Shown one piece after another: positions 22,105 to 34,612 of a stretch of DNA of 64,000 nucleotides. This DNA comes from Diprion similis (taxonomy: Eukaryota; Arthropoda; Insecta; Hymenoptera; Diprionidae): positions 8,928,001 through 8,992,000 of the forward strand of contig NC_060116.1 in the NCBI RefSeq assembly GCF_021155765.1, in the 5' to 3' direction. The stretch's first letter is position 1. Every line of letters starts with the position of its first letter. Under the pieces are notes generated by a model, which saw only the letters and a list, made by a program, of their open reading frames with translations, did no database searches and had not been told where the DNA came from. Both the position numbers and the translations under genes were made by a program.

Positions 22105-24373
22105 TTAATTCTTGAACGGGTAGTATGGGCTCTCGACACACCTAGAAATGTTAATTACTACATTTTACAATCTTGAAAATTAAGTGATAATCATCGACGA
22201 TGAAAAGATGTCGTACGCTTATGAATATAATCACATGACTCGAGTAAATATAATTATATATTTGCGATATAAAAGTGTTTTGAATGAGTTTTATGAGGTG
22301 GCACTAAAATGCTGTTCAAATTGATAATTAACTGGTTCCATGAAAAAATATACATCAATTTAAAGCGAGTGATCTATGGGTTTTGCTCTTTATCTATTAA
22401 AGAAACAGACTCATTAATTACACTCTGATGATAATTATCGAAAACAGTGCACTTGATGGTTCAGCGTAAATTGTGTTTACATGACCTTTTGTTTTGAATG
22501 AAAAATGAGAAATGGGTCCCTCACATCCGTAAAAGCATGCGGGTAATGTGATTCATAGTATCAATGGACGACGTGAAAAATGAAATTACGTACTCTCGCA
22601 ATGCACAAATTCTTCCACCGCAATCGAAGGAATTGATTAGCTCAATGTCTTCTTTGGAGAGTTCAAAATTAAAGATGTTAAAATTCTCTTGGATGCGAGA
22701 TTTGTTCACTGACTTTGGGATGACAATATGCCCACGTTGTACCTATGGCACAGTAGTAATTCATTAATCATAGAAATTTCCTCAAGTCAGATTAACATTT
22801 GCGTAACGTAAAATTGAAAATCTTCATGGCAACTCGTCATAGTTCTGATATTTAATTAATTCGAAAGTCACATATTTTCGTTCTTTCTGACAATGCAGAA
22901 TTATGCAGTGTCATTGACCTATGGCCCTACTCGATGTAAGTTTTCTTTAATAAAATAATCCAAATTTATCAATTACGTCACCTGATAACGGAGCACAACT
23001 TGAGCGGGACTCTTGTTATACTTCTTAGCAATACTCGTAATCTTTGGATCATCTAGAAGCTTTGGATCCTCAGGTTTTCCCCATGGTCTGTCCGGGCATC
23101 CTAGCGGGCAATATGCAGTTATGGTAATGTCCTTTGATTTGCAATACTCGGACAGTTTTATCTGGGTCAAATACGGATGACATTCGACTTGATTCGTAAC
23201 AGGCTTGATCTTTCCCTCCTTTAACACACGTTCCAATTGTTCTTCGTTAAAATTGCTGACACCAATGTTCTTCGCTAATCCCTTTTCATACACCTTTTCC
23301 ATGGCTTTCCAAGTATCAACGTAGTCGTAATCACTGAATAGTATTTCGCCATTGACGCCGGTGGGATGAAGTTCCTTACCCTCTGAAAAAAATGTGCGTT
23401 TTTTCTTGCATGAACAATTTCAGGGTAGCTCGTAGTACATACGATGGCGAAATTGTTTTTGGATAGGTACTTGAAAATCAAGTTACAACCTTTGTAAGGT
23501 ATCGGCCAATGTATCAAGTACAGATCGACGTAATCAACACCCAAATTCTTCAAAGTAGTCCTTATTGCAGGTTCAACCTCCTCTGGCCTATGGAAAGTGT
23601 TCCAAAGTTTGCTCGTAAGGAATATGTCCTGTCGTTTGATGACTCCTTCTTTAATTTTAGCTTGAACGGCTTTGCCGACTTCCATTTCGTTCTGGTAGAT
23701 AAAAGCGCCATCGATGTGGCGGTAGCCGATATCGATTGCATCCTTTACGGCTTGAGTGACTTCGCCAGGTTTGGACTGTTTTTAGAATAATATATATATA
23801 ATGTCATTATGGGTTATTGTTATGTTGATTGGCTTTCTTTTAACTCAGCGTGGAAAACTCGATTTCTCATGCCTGTTGTTACTGTCCGGATTGTCCGATT
23901 CACGCATTTTAATGGGCAGTGTGGTACACTGAGAATAGTGAATTTGTAAAATGTTATTAAAGTTTCTCGTTACTCTAGTTTCTCATAGGTTATGAATTCT
24001 GCACACTGAGTTGAAAATTATACGATACGTGTATTATATATCCTAATGTATTACTTCAAACCGACTATCAAGTAGAAACGTGAGATTAAACCTCATAAAA
24101 AACCGTTGAAAGGTTTAACTTGTTCGGTTCAAAATTTATTGTTTTCACAAACTCAATGTGATTTCATGTTCACAATACAAAAATAAAATCTAGCATAGGT
24201 TCTCGAAACAAGAAATTGGATCAATAGAAATTGATTAATTATACTTCATCGTTCACCGATAAGACGTGATAGTTATGATTTTATAAAACTTCTCAACTTA
24301 CTTTCCATGTTCCTAGTCCAAGAACGGGAATTTCCATTTGATTGTAAAATTTTTTCACTGGTACTTTATTCAT
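22105..24373 (-). CDS. Aldo-keto reductase 1 of the cluster (class A)
   Basis: Exons on -: 24302-24373, 23490-23775, 22982-23382, 22594-22742 and 22105-22141 give 314 aa, the usual AKR length. This is an NADPH-dependent cytosolic reductase of aldehydes, ketones, steroids or sugars (AKR1/AKR2 group). It starts with the [10 protein letters not shown] strand. The catalytic tetrad is intact: D46 (HID), Y51 (FIYQNE), K80 (TSKLW), H113 (LIHWP). IPKSVNKSR carries the lysine, serine and arginine that bind the NADPH 2'-phosphate. [15 protein letters not shown] and the final SPYYPFKN are family marks. Exon 2 uses a weak donor, GTTGTA. The usual serines in SPLGS are cysteine (CPLGC), which may change substrate choice. 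A TATA-like TATAAATAG on - lies near 24535-24543, about 165 bases upstream. Confidence 0.93.
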
Positions 24374-25415
24374 GACGAATAATATGTGAAAATAATCACC
24401 GATTCGATTTAATTGACGCTGACTCTTGAGCGCGACGTATCACTGATATTACTGTATTAATTGGAGGTGTGATTAGATTGCATGTGGGAGCTCCGGATAC
24501 TGATTCAATAATGGTTCAAAAATGCGTTTGTACTCTATTTATAAGAGACCTAAACTATGCGAGAAGAGGTACTAAATTACTACGACCCACTCAAGATATG
24601 AACCTATGCGTAGGAATGATGGTTCGAAGTTACGTTATCTTTATAGTCCTTAGTTATTTGCTTTGGCGTATCAAGTTTGGAGTGCTGTCATGATCCACGT
24701 TGCCTGGAAGCTCTGCGACCCTAAGGTGGCATCACCTATTTAGGCCTCCTGAGGTTTATTCCGTTTGAACTTTTCTGGTAGCTCAAAGTGTCTTCTGTCT
24801 TAGCACAATGGTCGGAGTCGTATTGAATCGATACGATTGCGCATCTCAAAGTAGTTCTTGTTGCCAGAGGATAAACGAGTACTGATTATTTTATACATAG
24901 ATTATGTTGAAGGTAATATGAATAACAATCAAAGAAAAAGATCCCCAATTTAATTAACCTTCGAGAACCGGTAAAAATTTGAGATCAGACAGAAAAGGAA
25001 CTATGTCAATGTAAAGTAGATCTGACCGAAGGAAAGTTGTTGTAGTAGTAAGTATGATAGCTATCATATTGCAAAAGCTATTCATGGAAGACAATAGTGA
25101 AGATAAGAGGTTGATAAGTTAAAGCACCTCTGCACACTCTTGAAAAGAAATGTTCATTTGAATTCGTTTTCTTATGCAATGTGCGAACATCATACCACGT
25201 TCGAACGATTTGATCTGAAATTGACGTTGGGTATTTGGTAACGCGAGCTCAGATAAAAATCCTGCACAAACGGAGAAGAATTTCATTATAGAAATCACGA
25301 GATACAATCAGTAATACAGTACATCATAACAAATATCTTTTGCTTGTTGTTTTGAGGTGCATCCGACTTGTGTCACTGTTGGAAGTTGTTGAATCGTTCA
25401 GTCCAGTAGATGATG
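24374..25415. other. Intergenic DNA between AKR1 and AKR2
   Basis: It holds the likely AKR1 promoter (TATAAATAG on - near 24540) and otherwise AT-rich DNA. Short ORFs at 24469-24693 (+) and 25119-25307 (-) show no motifs. Confidence 0.5.
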
Positions 25416-27186
25416 TTAATCCCTGAAGGGAAAGTAGGGACTGTCGACGGCGCTGAAAAATAAATTAATCACAAGTTCAGAATCATTGATATTATTAATT
25501 ATGAATAAGGTGATTTTCAAACCGGTCGTAGAGCGGCGAATAATACGAATTGTAGATCCTAGACTTACTCGGACATTGGGCAAAATCTTTTATTGCAATC
25601 ACAGGAATTGATGAGTTCAACGTCTTCTTTGGAGAGTTCGAAATCAAAGATATCGAAATTTTCTTTCAAACGAGATTTGGACACTGATTTAGGGATGACG
25701 ACATGTCCACGATCGATCTGAAAACACCATAAATACATCAGAACAGAGCTTTCGTGTGGCATAAGACTGCATCAGAATCAGTAGTTAAGTCATGCAAGGA
25801 TTTACGACCACCCCGAGATTTGATATTGGTAATAGTTATATCCATATTACTAATAAAACTATTGTGCAATATCGTGCGATGATTTTTATTACGATAATAA
25901 AGTGTTCGTAATCAGGAAAATATATTACTTGATAACGAAGCAGAACTTGCGCGGGAGATTTTTTATACTTCTTGGAAAGACTTGTGATCCTGTTATCTTC
26001 TAGAAGTGTCGGTTCCCCTTTTTTCACTACTGTAGTATCTGGACGTCCTAATGGGCGAAACGCTGTTATAACAATACCCTTGGATTTGCAGTATTCCGAA
26101 AGCTTGAACTGGCCTAAGTAAGGCTGGCATTCGATTTGGTTGGTAACCGGCTTAATTTTTCCCGCTTTCAACACTCGTTCCAGTTGCTCCTCGTTGAAAT
26201 TGCTAACACCAATATTTTTCACCAATCCCTTTTCGTAAACCTCCTCCATGGCTTTCCATGTATCAACGTAATCGTAGTCAGTATATATAAGTTTCCCATT
26301 GGCATCCTTCGGCTGGAAATCGCTGCCCTCTAAAAAAAAATCAGGCGTTAATTCGATCAAACTTGATAATCTATCAGTACAATCAAGAATTCTACATTAT
26401 GATACCAATTTTAAATAACCTTTGTAAGACATTGGCCAGTGTATTAAGTAAAGGTCGATATACTCAACGCCCAAATCGTCGAGTGTCCGTCTCAGCGAAG
26501 GTTCAACAGCACCTGGCCGATGGAAAGTGTTCCAGAGTTTGCCGGTGATGAAGATATCTTCTCGTTTGATAACGCCTTCTTGAATCTTAGCTCGTACAGC
26601 CTCGCCAATTTCTTTTTCATTCTCGTACAAATGGGCGCCATCGATATGCCGGTAGCCAATATCAATCGCATCCTTAACAGCTTGCGTTACTTCATTCGGT
26701 TTTGACTATTATCAAACCAAAATAATATAATAAAAACCGCATGCAGAAACTCATAACTTATTATTTACGAGAGGAATGTACCATGAATTTCGAAAACGAG
26801 TTGCCGGTAATATTTCTACTTCACATGCTGAGTAGATCACTACCATTAAAATGGATGAAAACAAAATTTGCAAAATCAGACTGTAACATGCAAATCTTCC
26901 ATGATCATTATATAATTTTTATCCAAAAAACAGCAAAGTATTCGATACGCGATAACTTAACGATCACCCTTGACACCTAATTCAGCATGCTCACTGTCTT
27001 TGTATATATGGGCCTGCTTGGTCCGCCCTTTCATGCCCTCGAATGAAGTGAAATTATTTGGGAAATAAGGTGAAGCGGAGTTGTTGGTAGACTTGAGAAA
27101 AATGATAAGATCACCCTCCAAGTGCCAAGTCCAATCGCCGGGATTTCTGTTCCATTGTAGAACTTCATTGTCGGTACCTTGACCAT
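25416..27186 (-). CDS. Aldo-keto reductase 2 of the cluster (class A)
   Basis: Exons on -: 27115-27186, 26420-26705, 25929-26329, 25569-25717 and 25416-25452 give 314 aa. Exon lengths (72/286/401/149/37) are identical to AKR1, so the two are direct tandem duplicates. Tetrad D46, Y51, K80, H113 is kept, as is IPKSVSKSR for NADPH. The loop that normally reads [11 protein letters not shown] is remodelled to [12 protein letters not shown]: the tyrosine that stacks on nicotinamide in characterised AKRs is phenylalanine here, and the DRPW segment is lost. The lysine motif is TGKLW rather than TSKLW. Exon 2 uses a weak donor, GTTATT. Probably active but with altered specificity. The start is the ATG at 27186, which gives the same 24-residue first exon as AKR1 and AKR4; an upstream in-frame extension to 27258 lacks family support. 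Confidence 0.92.
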
Positions 27187-28963
27187 TCTGATCTTGGGTA
27201 GAGCGAACCGCGTGAGTTGACCTTTATGTAACGAACCACGGCTGAATAATAAAGCCACTGTTTATCACGTGTTAACTCGGCAATGTCTCTCTACTTCCTC
27301 TTCGCCTTAGCAAGTAGAGAAAAGTAGCTTAAGTACGACCGATACTACTACTTTTGCCCGCTGGCCATTACAGCCAGTTCCATCTTGCGTAATGTCGAGT
27401 TATTAATTTCAAGGTACATCGTATAACGCTATCAGAAGGTTTCTCAATGTGACTCCTGTGTTCGATTGGCCTTTCGAATGGCTTGATTGGTGGGACGTCA
27501 TTAATCATCTCACATGTCCAACTGCATTGTCTACGTGCTTCTGCTTGGCGCTCGATGTTTCTGAGTCTGCGCGTCTCATCCATGTAAAAGTGACCGAAAT
27601 GAACGTCGCGGTTCGGGCATTGAACTATCTTCTTTACATAATCTACGTCTTACGCCGCGAGCAGCTTGGTGGGATAAAAAGCGCTTTGTTCAAACCACAA
27701 GTCACTTACTGTCGTTTTCATTTCTCGAAATTATCTTTAGGATCCGTCAAACTGTAGGTTAAGTAGTATTCACGTGTCTGTTTTCCAGTTTCAAATTTAC
27801 GAGCACTGATATCAAAGCTATTGGAATTAATGTCACTGGGTCAAAGATCAAATGTGCTGACATAAAATATTGCTTTCAATTCTGCGTTTAAAAGTTTTAA
27901 CATCCGGGTTAGTTCCGTGCTTGCTCTGCGATGAAACAAGCTGAGAGGATGATTAAAACCTTTTTTTTATCATTAGCTGATTAGGTTTAGGTGCCTGACT
28001 CGGACCTTTGTACGATACTTACAAGTACGACGTGTCGCAATCCGTAAAAGTCGTAAAATTTGGTGGTTCTCGTGACAGACTCCCTATTATTGAAAAATTC
28101 TCCATACGTTTCAACTTAGATTTAGTATTCTTGCGCAGTCGAAGAGACTGTTTTTTCCCATTTTCTTTTGAGCAGCCCTGTCCTCGAGGACGATTTTATT
28201 TGTAAATTTTCAAGTAAAACTCAACTGCCTTGCTGATTTTGTAATCTAAGGTCTTATAAACATTTACGGCAATACACTAGAGATAAAACTGCATCGACAA
28301 AGTGCAGTTCCTAGTTGAGATACCTTATCAGTAATTATAGGTGTAATCTTTCGAAAGTTTTCACATTGAAACATAACAGAGATAAAAGGTGATAACTTTA
28401 TGTACCAGGATATAATTGTTGCACAAGATGGTATAAAACAATTATTTATAATTCTATGAAACGTTCTTCATTATTTATAAATTTACTTTCCGATCAAAAT
28501 GTTTTGCATAAACTGTTTCTTCTGCTTTACGTTTATGAGAATCCAACAGAAACCGCAAGGACTAGGAAAATGATTCAAGGAAATCGTTTCACAGGTCCTC
28601 AAAATAGAGGTTTAAAAATACGAATAAATTATTACGGGATTAAAAGGATATGTGGAAAATAATTTATATGATAAAATACGATCGAAAACAATGTAATTCA
28701 CCGTTTACCATATGTACCCATATTAATGAAGAAATTCAGCGCAACTTGTCAATATTCAGCAATCGCAGATAGTCAGTCATATTTTCTTGAAAATGGAAGT
28801 AAGATCGTGTGAAATATATCGAAACTGCATCAGGCTTCAATTTCATTCACAATAATAGTTTTCAATTCAGCTACTAGTGTAAAATTTGTATTAATCTACT
28901 GGATACTTTTATGCACAAGGTGAAATTTATTCATTGTCGGATCTTCAAGATACGTTGCCTTCT
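27187..28963. other. Intergenic DNA between AKR2 and the deaminase-like gene
   Basis: No gene supported. An imperfect hairpin (ATAATTGTT and AACAATTAT, 16-base loop) lies at about 28412-28445. ORFs at 27449-27757 (+) and 28008-28205 (+) show no motifs. Confidence 0.5.
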
Positions 28964-30157
28964 TCATTTGGACAATGCAGAGGCTTCTTCCGCTAGTTTG
29001 CTATGAGTATACTCGATAGCCTGAAAGAAAAGACGAGGTATCATTTTCGGAACGTCGAGTAAGATTTTTTCATCTTTTTTGCAAATAATACCTTGTAATA
29101 GTTGACTGTTTTGACCCGAAGTTCGACTGTCGAATCTTTGTCGCAAATTAGCAGAGTGCGAGGATGCTGCTGGAAAGCCGAAATTTCCCACATGCTGTTG
29201 ATACCTTCTTCGACAGCTTTCTGTAGCGCAACTGCTTTCGCAGTGCCGTTGAAAATGAAGAGTAGTTCACCTATTTCCATCATGTTGTCGATTCCAACCG
29301 TGAGCACCTGCCTTGGAACTTTTCTCGTGTCGTTGTCAAAGTGGACACAAATTTCTTTCACGCTCATTTCACCCAACGTCTTCACTCTGGTACGAGAGAG
29401 GAGAGATGATCCAGGAACGTTCCAGGCAACATGTCCGTCGAGGCCAACTCCTGGAGTAAAATAGAAGTATATTCGCGATTTACTCGATGATGTTTTCTTC
29501 TTCCAATTTTTTTTTTTTTATACAATAATAATCGGTGATTTTATGACGAAGCGTTTTTTAGTGCGAATCAAAAATAAAATGTGAGCAGGGCAGAGTATTA
29601 TATACGTCGACAATGAATGCAGAATATCTACACCTGTCATGTGAAGATCTATGCCTCCAGCTTCCTTGATCTTCTTCTCGTATTCTTCGCATTCGGCTAC
29701 CAAATCCGATGCCGTGCCATTCAGCGTGAACACATTTTTAGGGTCGATATCCACATGGTCGGTGAAATTATTATGCGTGTAACTATAATAGGATACTGGA
29801 TTATCACTTGCTATACCCACGTATTCCATTAGGTTGAATGTCTTGACATATCTGAAGGATACTTTTCCTGCCTTGTAATATTCGATTAATTTCTTGTACA
29901 CGCCAGCGGGTGAGCTATCTGAAAAGTAACTATTTTTGTGGTAAATATGTCGAATAATAATTGCGCAAAGTAGGACTTAAGGATCTAGCCAAAAATATAT
30001 GATTGTAATAAATGTTCAAAAAATTTAATGTACCTGAGCCCATTGCCAAAACGAAATATTTATTCGCGTTAGGATTGAAATCATGAATTCTTTTCAGAAT
30101 ATACTTAGCCGTCCATTCTGTTACATCAGCCATCGTATCGTGGATTATTAAACGCAT
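28964..30157 (-). CDS. Glucosamine-6-phosphate deaminase paralogue, predicted inactive
   Basis: Exons on -: 30034-30157, 29634-29918, 29092-29450 and 28964-29020 join in phase to give 274 aa, normal for GNPDA. The family turns glucosamine-6-phosphate into fructose-6-phosphate and ammonia. Marks kept: MRLIIHDT start, YKKLIEYYKAG, YVKTFN, PGSSLLSRTRVKTL, SAFQQHPRT. Numbered as in E. coli NagB, D141 and H143 remain, but D72 (NMDEY) is methionine (NLMEY), E148 (FNEP) is valine (WNVP), and the phosphate loop GLPTGGTP is AMGSDSSP. Losing D72 and E148 should abolish deamination. Splice sites and frame are intact and the fold residues look conserved, so this reads as a pseudoenzyme rather than a decaying pseudogene. 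It lies inside the AKR cluster in the same orientation. Confidence 0.93.
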
Positions 30158-32388
30158 GTTGGTTTCTATCTCAAAGTTTCTGGGGAAAGAGAACGAACGA
30201 AATATTATTATATTTCATGATCATCATATGATCCAACATTCTTTATTCATATATTATTGATAAAAGTGATCTTTTTCTGAATTATAATTAAGATATTTGA
30301 GTTTTCATTACTTCAATTAAAAGAGCATTCGCATATTGCGGTTTTTTTTGCGTTTTCTCGAACGATTGATACTGGACAATGAAAACTGTATGTCAAATAG
30401 TTTTTGTCATCATTTCACGAAAATGTTATTAATATTAAAAACTATGAATATTCTGAAGGTATAGAAAAAATGCGTTATTATCATAACATTACCAAAACTA
30501 GTTTAAAGTCTTTTCTAAACATAGCTAAAATATTTTTACAATATTCTTGTAATGAAATGTTTCAATTAAGATTCAAGATTTTAACACTTACCAGTGAAAG
30601 AATTCGCTTGTGCGAAAAATACGTGATCTTGAATTTAGTTGCCCTGCACAATCATTTCTGTTTACAATATTTCATTCAATTTGATTAAAAGTTAAGTAAT
30701 AAGAAGTCGGTGACATTTAAGTGTACTTATGAATACGTTAAAGAAAACAATTCGAATTATTCCGTTGAAAGTAACGATTCTATAATAAAGTACGATAAAT
30801 GCTGTCGAATCTAAAAATCAGTTTGATCACGGGTTAGTTATGCCGAATCAATTCAATCTAAAGGTAATTTAAACTCTCGAAGATATGTATTTAACTTCTT
30901 GTTTTTCCTCCATACAAAGTGATCATTTCGAGAAACCCACTGGAATAATTTTTGAGCAATGAATCGAAAAATCCATTGACTTCACTCTTGACTTCACGTA
31001 TTACAATCTCAATTTTCAATTACATAACCAATTCAAAACATCTTAATGAAATTGGCATCGCAGCTACGAAAATCCAAGTCCTCAATAAATCTACATACGC
31101 GAAATAAACAATGAAATCTGAATCCCTAATTTCACACTCTATGTGAGATCTTACAACTTCTAACATTTATATTTCTAACAATGCTTACCGCAGTAGAGCT
31201 TAGTATTAACTGTACTAATGAGATGGTGAGAAGCTATTAACTCACAATCAGAATATATAAAATGAAATTAACCATTTCACAGTCACATTGTAGCTGTTTT
31301 GCGAAGCTAAGCACGATAAGCATGCAGTATCAATTCCCGCTTAAAATGTCAGATAATTGAATCCGGGTCTCATTTAAGATCTTATATACCCACTTTTGAA
31401 TCCAGTTTTCATACAACCCCGATAGAATCGTATCTTCTTTTATCTGGTCTATATCTGGACCTATTCGCAACTTATTGTTAGCCATACTATTAGTATCCGA
31501 ACTCCAGATCAGTGTACAGTTTTTGGATGAAACCCGGATTCATCTATCCTACAGTTTAAGCAGAGATACAGTGTTACGGTATGTAAAATAATTGATTTAA
31601 GAGACTGTATTTTACCCAAAATACTAACAACTTCTGACATAGATACCAGCAGCTGGACCATTCATTGATTACAGAAATGAATTTTGTAATTTCAAAAATG
31701 TCAGCCTCCACAGTAGAATGCTTGTCTATGAATGTCCTATTCTGAATTAAGTTAAAGTTCTTTCGTAAAATCGTAAATAAATGGGTCTCTCTTATAGAAT
31801 ATTATCCTCCCATTATGATTTATTATTTCACGCCATCGCCCATCATTCTAAAGGGCCATGAGACCCTTTAGGTCAGCTTTCGGGTCAGCCCAATTCCATT
31901 TGGATTTCGCCATTAGACGAACATTACTCACAACAGGCGAGTGCAGCTTCCTCTGAATATCTTGTGAATTAAAGTGAGTCACTTGTTCATCGTAGACAAG
32001 AACTATAGTCTTGCTGGTATGGTTTGTAGACATACGCACAGGCCGTACTGTCCGGATTATCATCAGTACAGCAATTAAATGTAGATAACAGTTTCCAATG
32101 AATATGTCGACTAACTCGAGTGATCTAATTCACATAAAGTCACATGAACTACCGCAGTCGTACCTCATAAATCATTTAACGCTGCAACTTTTACGACCCA
32201 TAACACTTCTGGTCCTAATTCTTGACTCATTTATACCGAAGGTAGTGGAGAAGAGAATTGGTTTTTACAGACCAAAGTCAATTAAAGCCACAAAGGGTTT
32301 ACCGTAGGTTCGTTTAATAAACACTGGGTGCAGTCTTCTAAATCACACTCAATAATACAAACAATATAAATAGAATAGATACATGGAT
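30158..32388. other. AT-rich gene-free interval between the deaminase-like gene and AKR3
   Basis: About 2.2 kb with no supported gene. A 71-codon - strand ORF at 31848-32063 is the only polar, codon-varied stretch, but it has no motif or splice partner. Upstream DNA of the deaminase-like gene (30158-30400) shows no clear TATA or Inr. Confidence 0.5.
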
Positions 32389-34503
32389 TTAGTACGGAAT
32401 CCCGAATGGCCAGTGTTTATGGGTTTGCGCACTGTAACAGAAAATTTTAGAATATATAAATTTGAATTACCAAAAATTGTCATGGTGGTAAAATTTCAAT
32501 TTGTAAATTGCGCTAAATAATCTCGGATGATTCAAACGGGATGGGAATCGTTGCGATTCTACAATACTTCCGACAATAGTTTATAGTTTATGAATAGTTT
32601 CTTCGCATGTTCTAGTACTGATACATAAATGCTGACCTTTTCATTGGAACACATCTGCCGTTGCAGTCCAAGCTGCTAATGGACTCGATCTCCTGAGGTG
32701 TCAACTCGAAATCGAAGACTTGAAAGTTCTCCTCAATTCGAGATTTGGTAACGGACTTGGGAATGACTACGTGGCCGCGATCGATCTGCAAAAAGTTTGT
32801 TTGTTCGTTATATCTATGACGAAGGTAACATGAATTTGATTTTGAAATACGGTGAGAATCTAATCTATACTTTTTCAATAACATAGATACCGTCCAGCTT
32901 ATCGTAAATCAGCCAAAAAGGTGTTGATTAAAAATAAAAATTGAACAAGCAACGATTACGGGGATATCTCGAGTAGAAGAAAAAGCTAAATTTACCTGGT
33001 AGCGGATGAGAACTTGGGCCGACGTCTTATTATACTTTTTCCCGATCTCTTTGATCTTGGGATCGTCCAGCAGTTGGGGATCATCCGGTTTGGCCCAGGG
33101 TCTGTCCGGAGAACCGAGAGGACTGTAACCCGTCACTACGATGTCCTTGCTTTTGCACAATTCTGATAGTTTTGACTGGGCCAGATACGGATGGCATTCG
33201 ATCTAAAAATCGGTGTTGATTTGTTGAAAAACTATACGGATTTACGTTAGGATCAACAGTTATCGCAAATTTTTCGCGGTCTATTGCATTCGGACATTGA
33301 GTACAGACAATAACACATTCCGTGGAGAAAATACTCACCTGATTCGTCACTGGTAGGATTTCAGCGTTTTTTACCACTCTCTCGAGTTGTTCAGAGTTGA
33401 AGTTGCTCACTCCGATGCTCTTGGCGAGGCCTTTCTTGTTCACGTTCTCCATCGCCTTCCAGGTGTCAAGGTAGTCGACATCGCTGTACTTCACGGAGCC
33501 ATCGGCATTAGACGGGAAGAGATTCGTGGGGTCTTCTTTGTAGGCAAAAGGCCAATGCATCAAGTAGAGATCGAGGTAATCAAGGCCAAGGTCATTGAGA
33601 GTGGTTTTCAGGGCTGGCTCGACGAGGACTGGCTTATGGAAGGTGTTCCAAAGTTTGCTGGTTATGAAGAGGTCCTCGCGTTTCACAACTCCTTCGGCGA
33701 ATTTGGCTGCCAGCGCCGCACCGACTTCCTTCTCGTTTCCGTATACGTGAGCGCAATCGATGTGCCTATAGCCGATGTCGATCGCGTCCTTCACCGCCTG
33801 AGTAACTTGGCCGGGTTTTGACTGAAATTTTTCAACAAAGCCCAATGGATCGAAAATGACTTTTTCGTCAAAGGATTTGGTTTTGTAAGGTATTTTTTGC
33901 CTATAAAACAATCATTTTCGAAACCCTACTAGATACTACGATGTTTCTTACATTTTTCTTCTACCTTCAATTAAAAAAATTCCTATCGCTCAATTTCAAG
34001 TGAAGTTACAAATCTTCAAAGTTACGCGATGCGAATTCGCAGCTGTGTATAAACCGATAAACGACACCAGGTGCTTGTTTAATTCAAGTGCTAATTGTAA
34101 GCAAACTTTCATTTCTCACGGAAATAAACAGCATAGTTGCTGGCCAAAGACCAAATATTAATCATTCATATCCATATCACACTGTTGAACACGTCATGGA
34201 TATTATCTCAAGGTCACTATTTCACAAAAATTCTTTTCACTTGACGTTCGATTTTGGAAACATTAAACTTTCTTCGAATGATCAAACAATCTGAGGAAAT
34301 TCAATTCTGTTTTAGATTGCCGGATCCTCATCTTTTTCAATTTTGCAGATTGACCGAACACATAAAACTGCCAATATTCAATCATTCTATCGAAACACCC
34401 ACGATCAAGACGACTCATTATTATTATTCACCTTCCACGTTCCCAATCCAAAGACAGGAATTTCTCTCCCATTGTTCAACTTCAATTTCGGCACTCTGGA
34501 CAT
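32389..34503 (-). CDS. Aldo-keto reductase 3 of the cluster (class B, AKR2E-like)
   Basis: Exons on -: 34432-34503, 33339-33821, 32996-33202, 32637-32785 and 32389-32431 give 317 aa. Tetrad D46, Y51, K80, H113 is present. The nucleotide loop is canonical, [15 protein letters not shown], and IPKSVTKSR binds NADPH. The C-terminus [11 protein letters not shown] is the type seen in insect AKR2E-group enzymes (for example the silkworm 3-dehydroecdysone reductase AKR2E4), so a role in steroid or carbonyl reduction is plausible but unproven. It lacks the intron that splits class A after the HWP strand and instead has one after VTNQ. Exon 4 ends at an unusual donor, GTCAGC. A conserved TATA and start region lies upstream (34572-34612). 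Confidence 0.94.
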
Positions 34504-34571
34504 GTTGACTTGCCTAATCCGTAGCAAAATTTTTAGTCAGATAGCCCGTATCACTCTCAACCAGAGTACAA

Positions 34572-34612
34572 CACTCAACTGTGGCTGATCCAGGTGTTGC
34601 AAGGCCTTTTAT
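34572..34612 (-). promoter_or_regulatory. Core promoter of AKR3, shared with AKR5
   Basis: Read on -, ATAAAAGGC (34604-34612) is a TATA box, followed about 17 bases later by TCAGCCACAGTTGAGTG, a likely start region. The same two blocks at nearly the same spacing lie upstream of AKR5, while DNA around them differs. The predicted 5' UTR is about 70-75 bases. Confidence 0.6.

Noticed and set aside
31848-32063. 71-codon - ORF
   Set aside because: Composition looks somewhat coding, but no start context, splice partner or known motif was found.
33387-33821. 144-aa + ORF (and the equivalent at 42214-42480)
   Set aside because: Antisense to exon 2 of AKR3 and AKR5; its similarity between the two loci follows from the AKR duplication.
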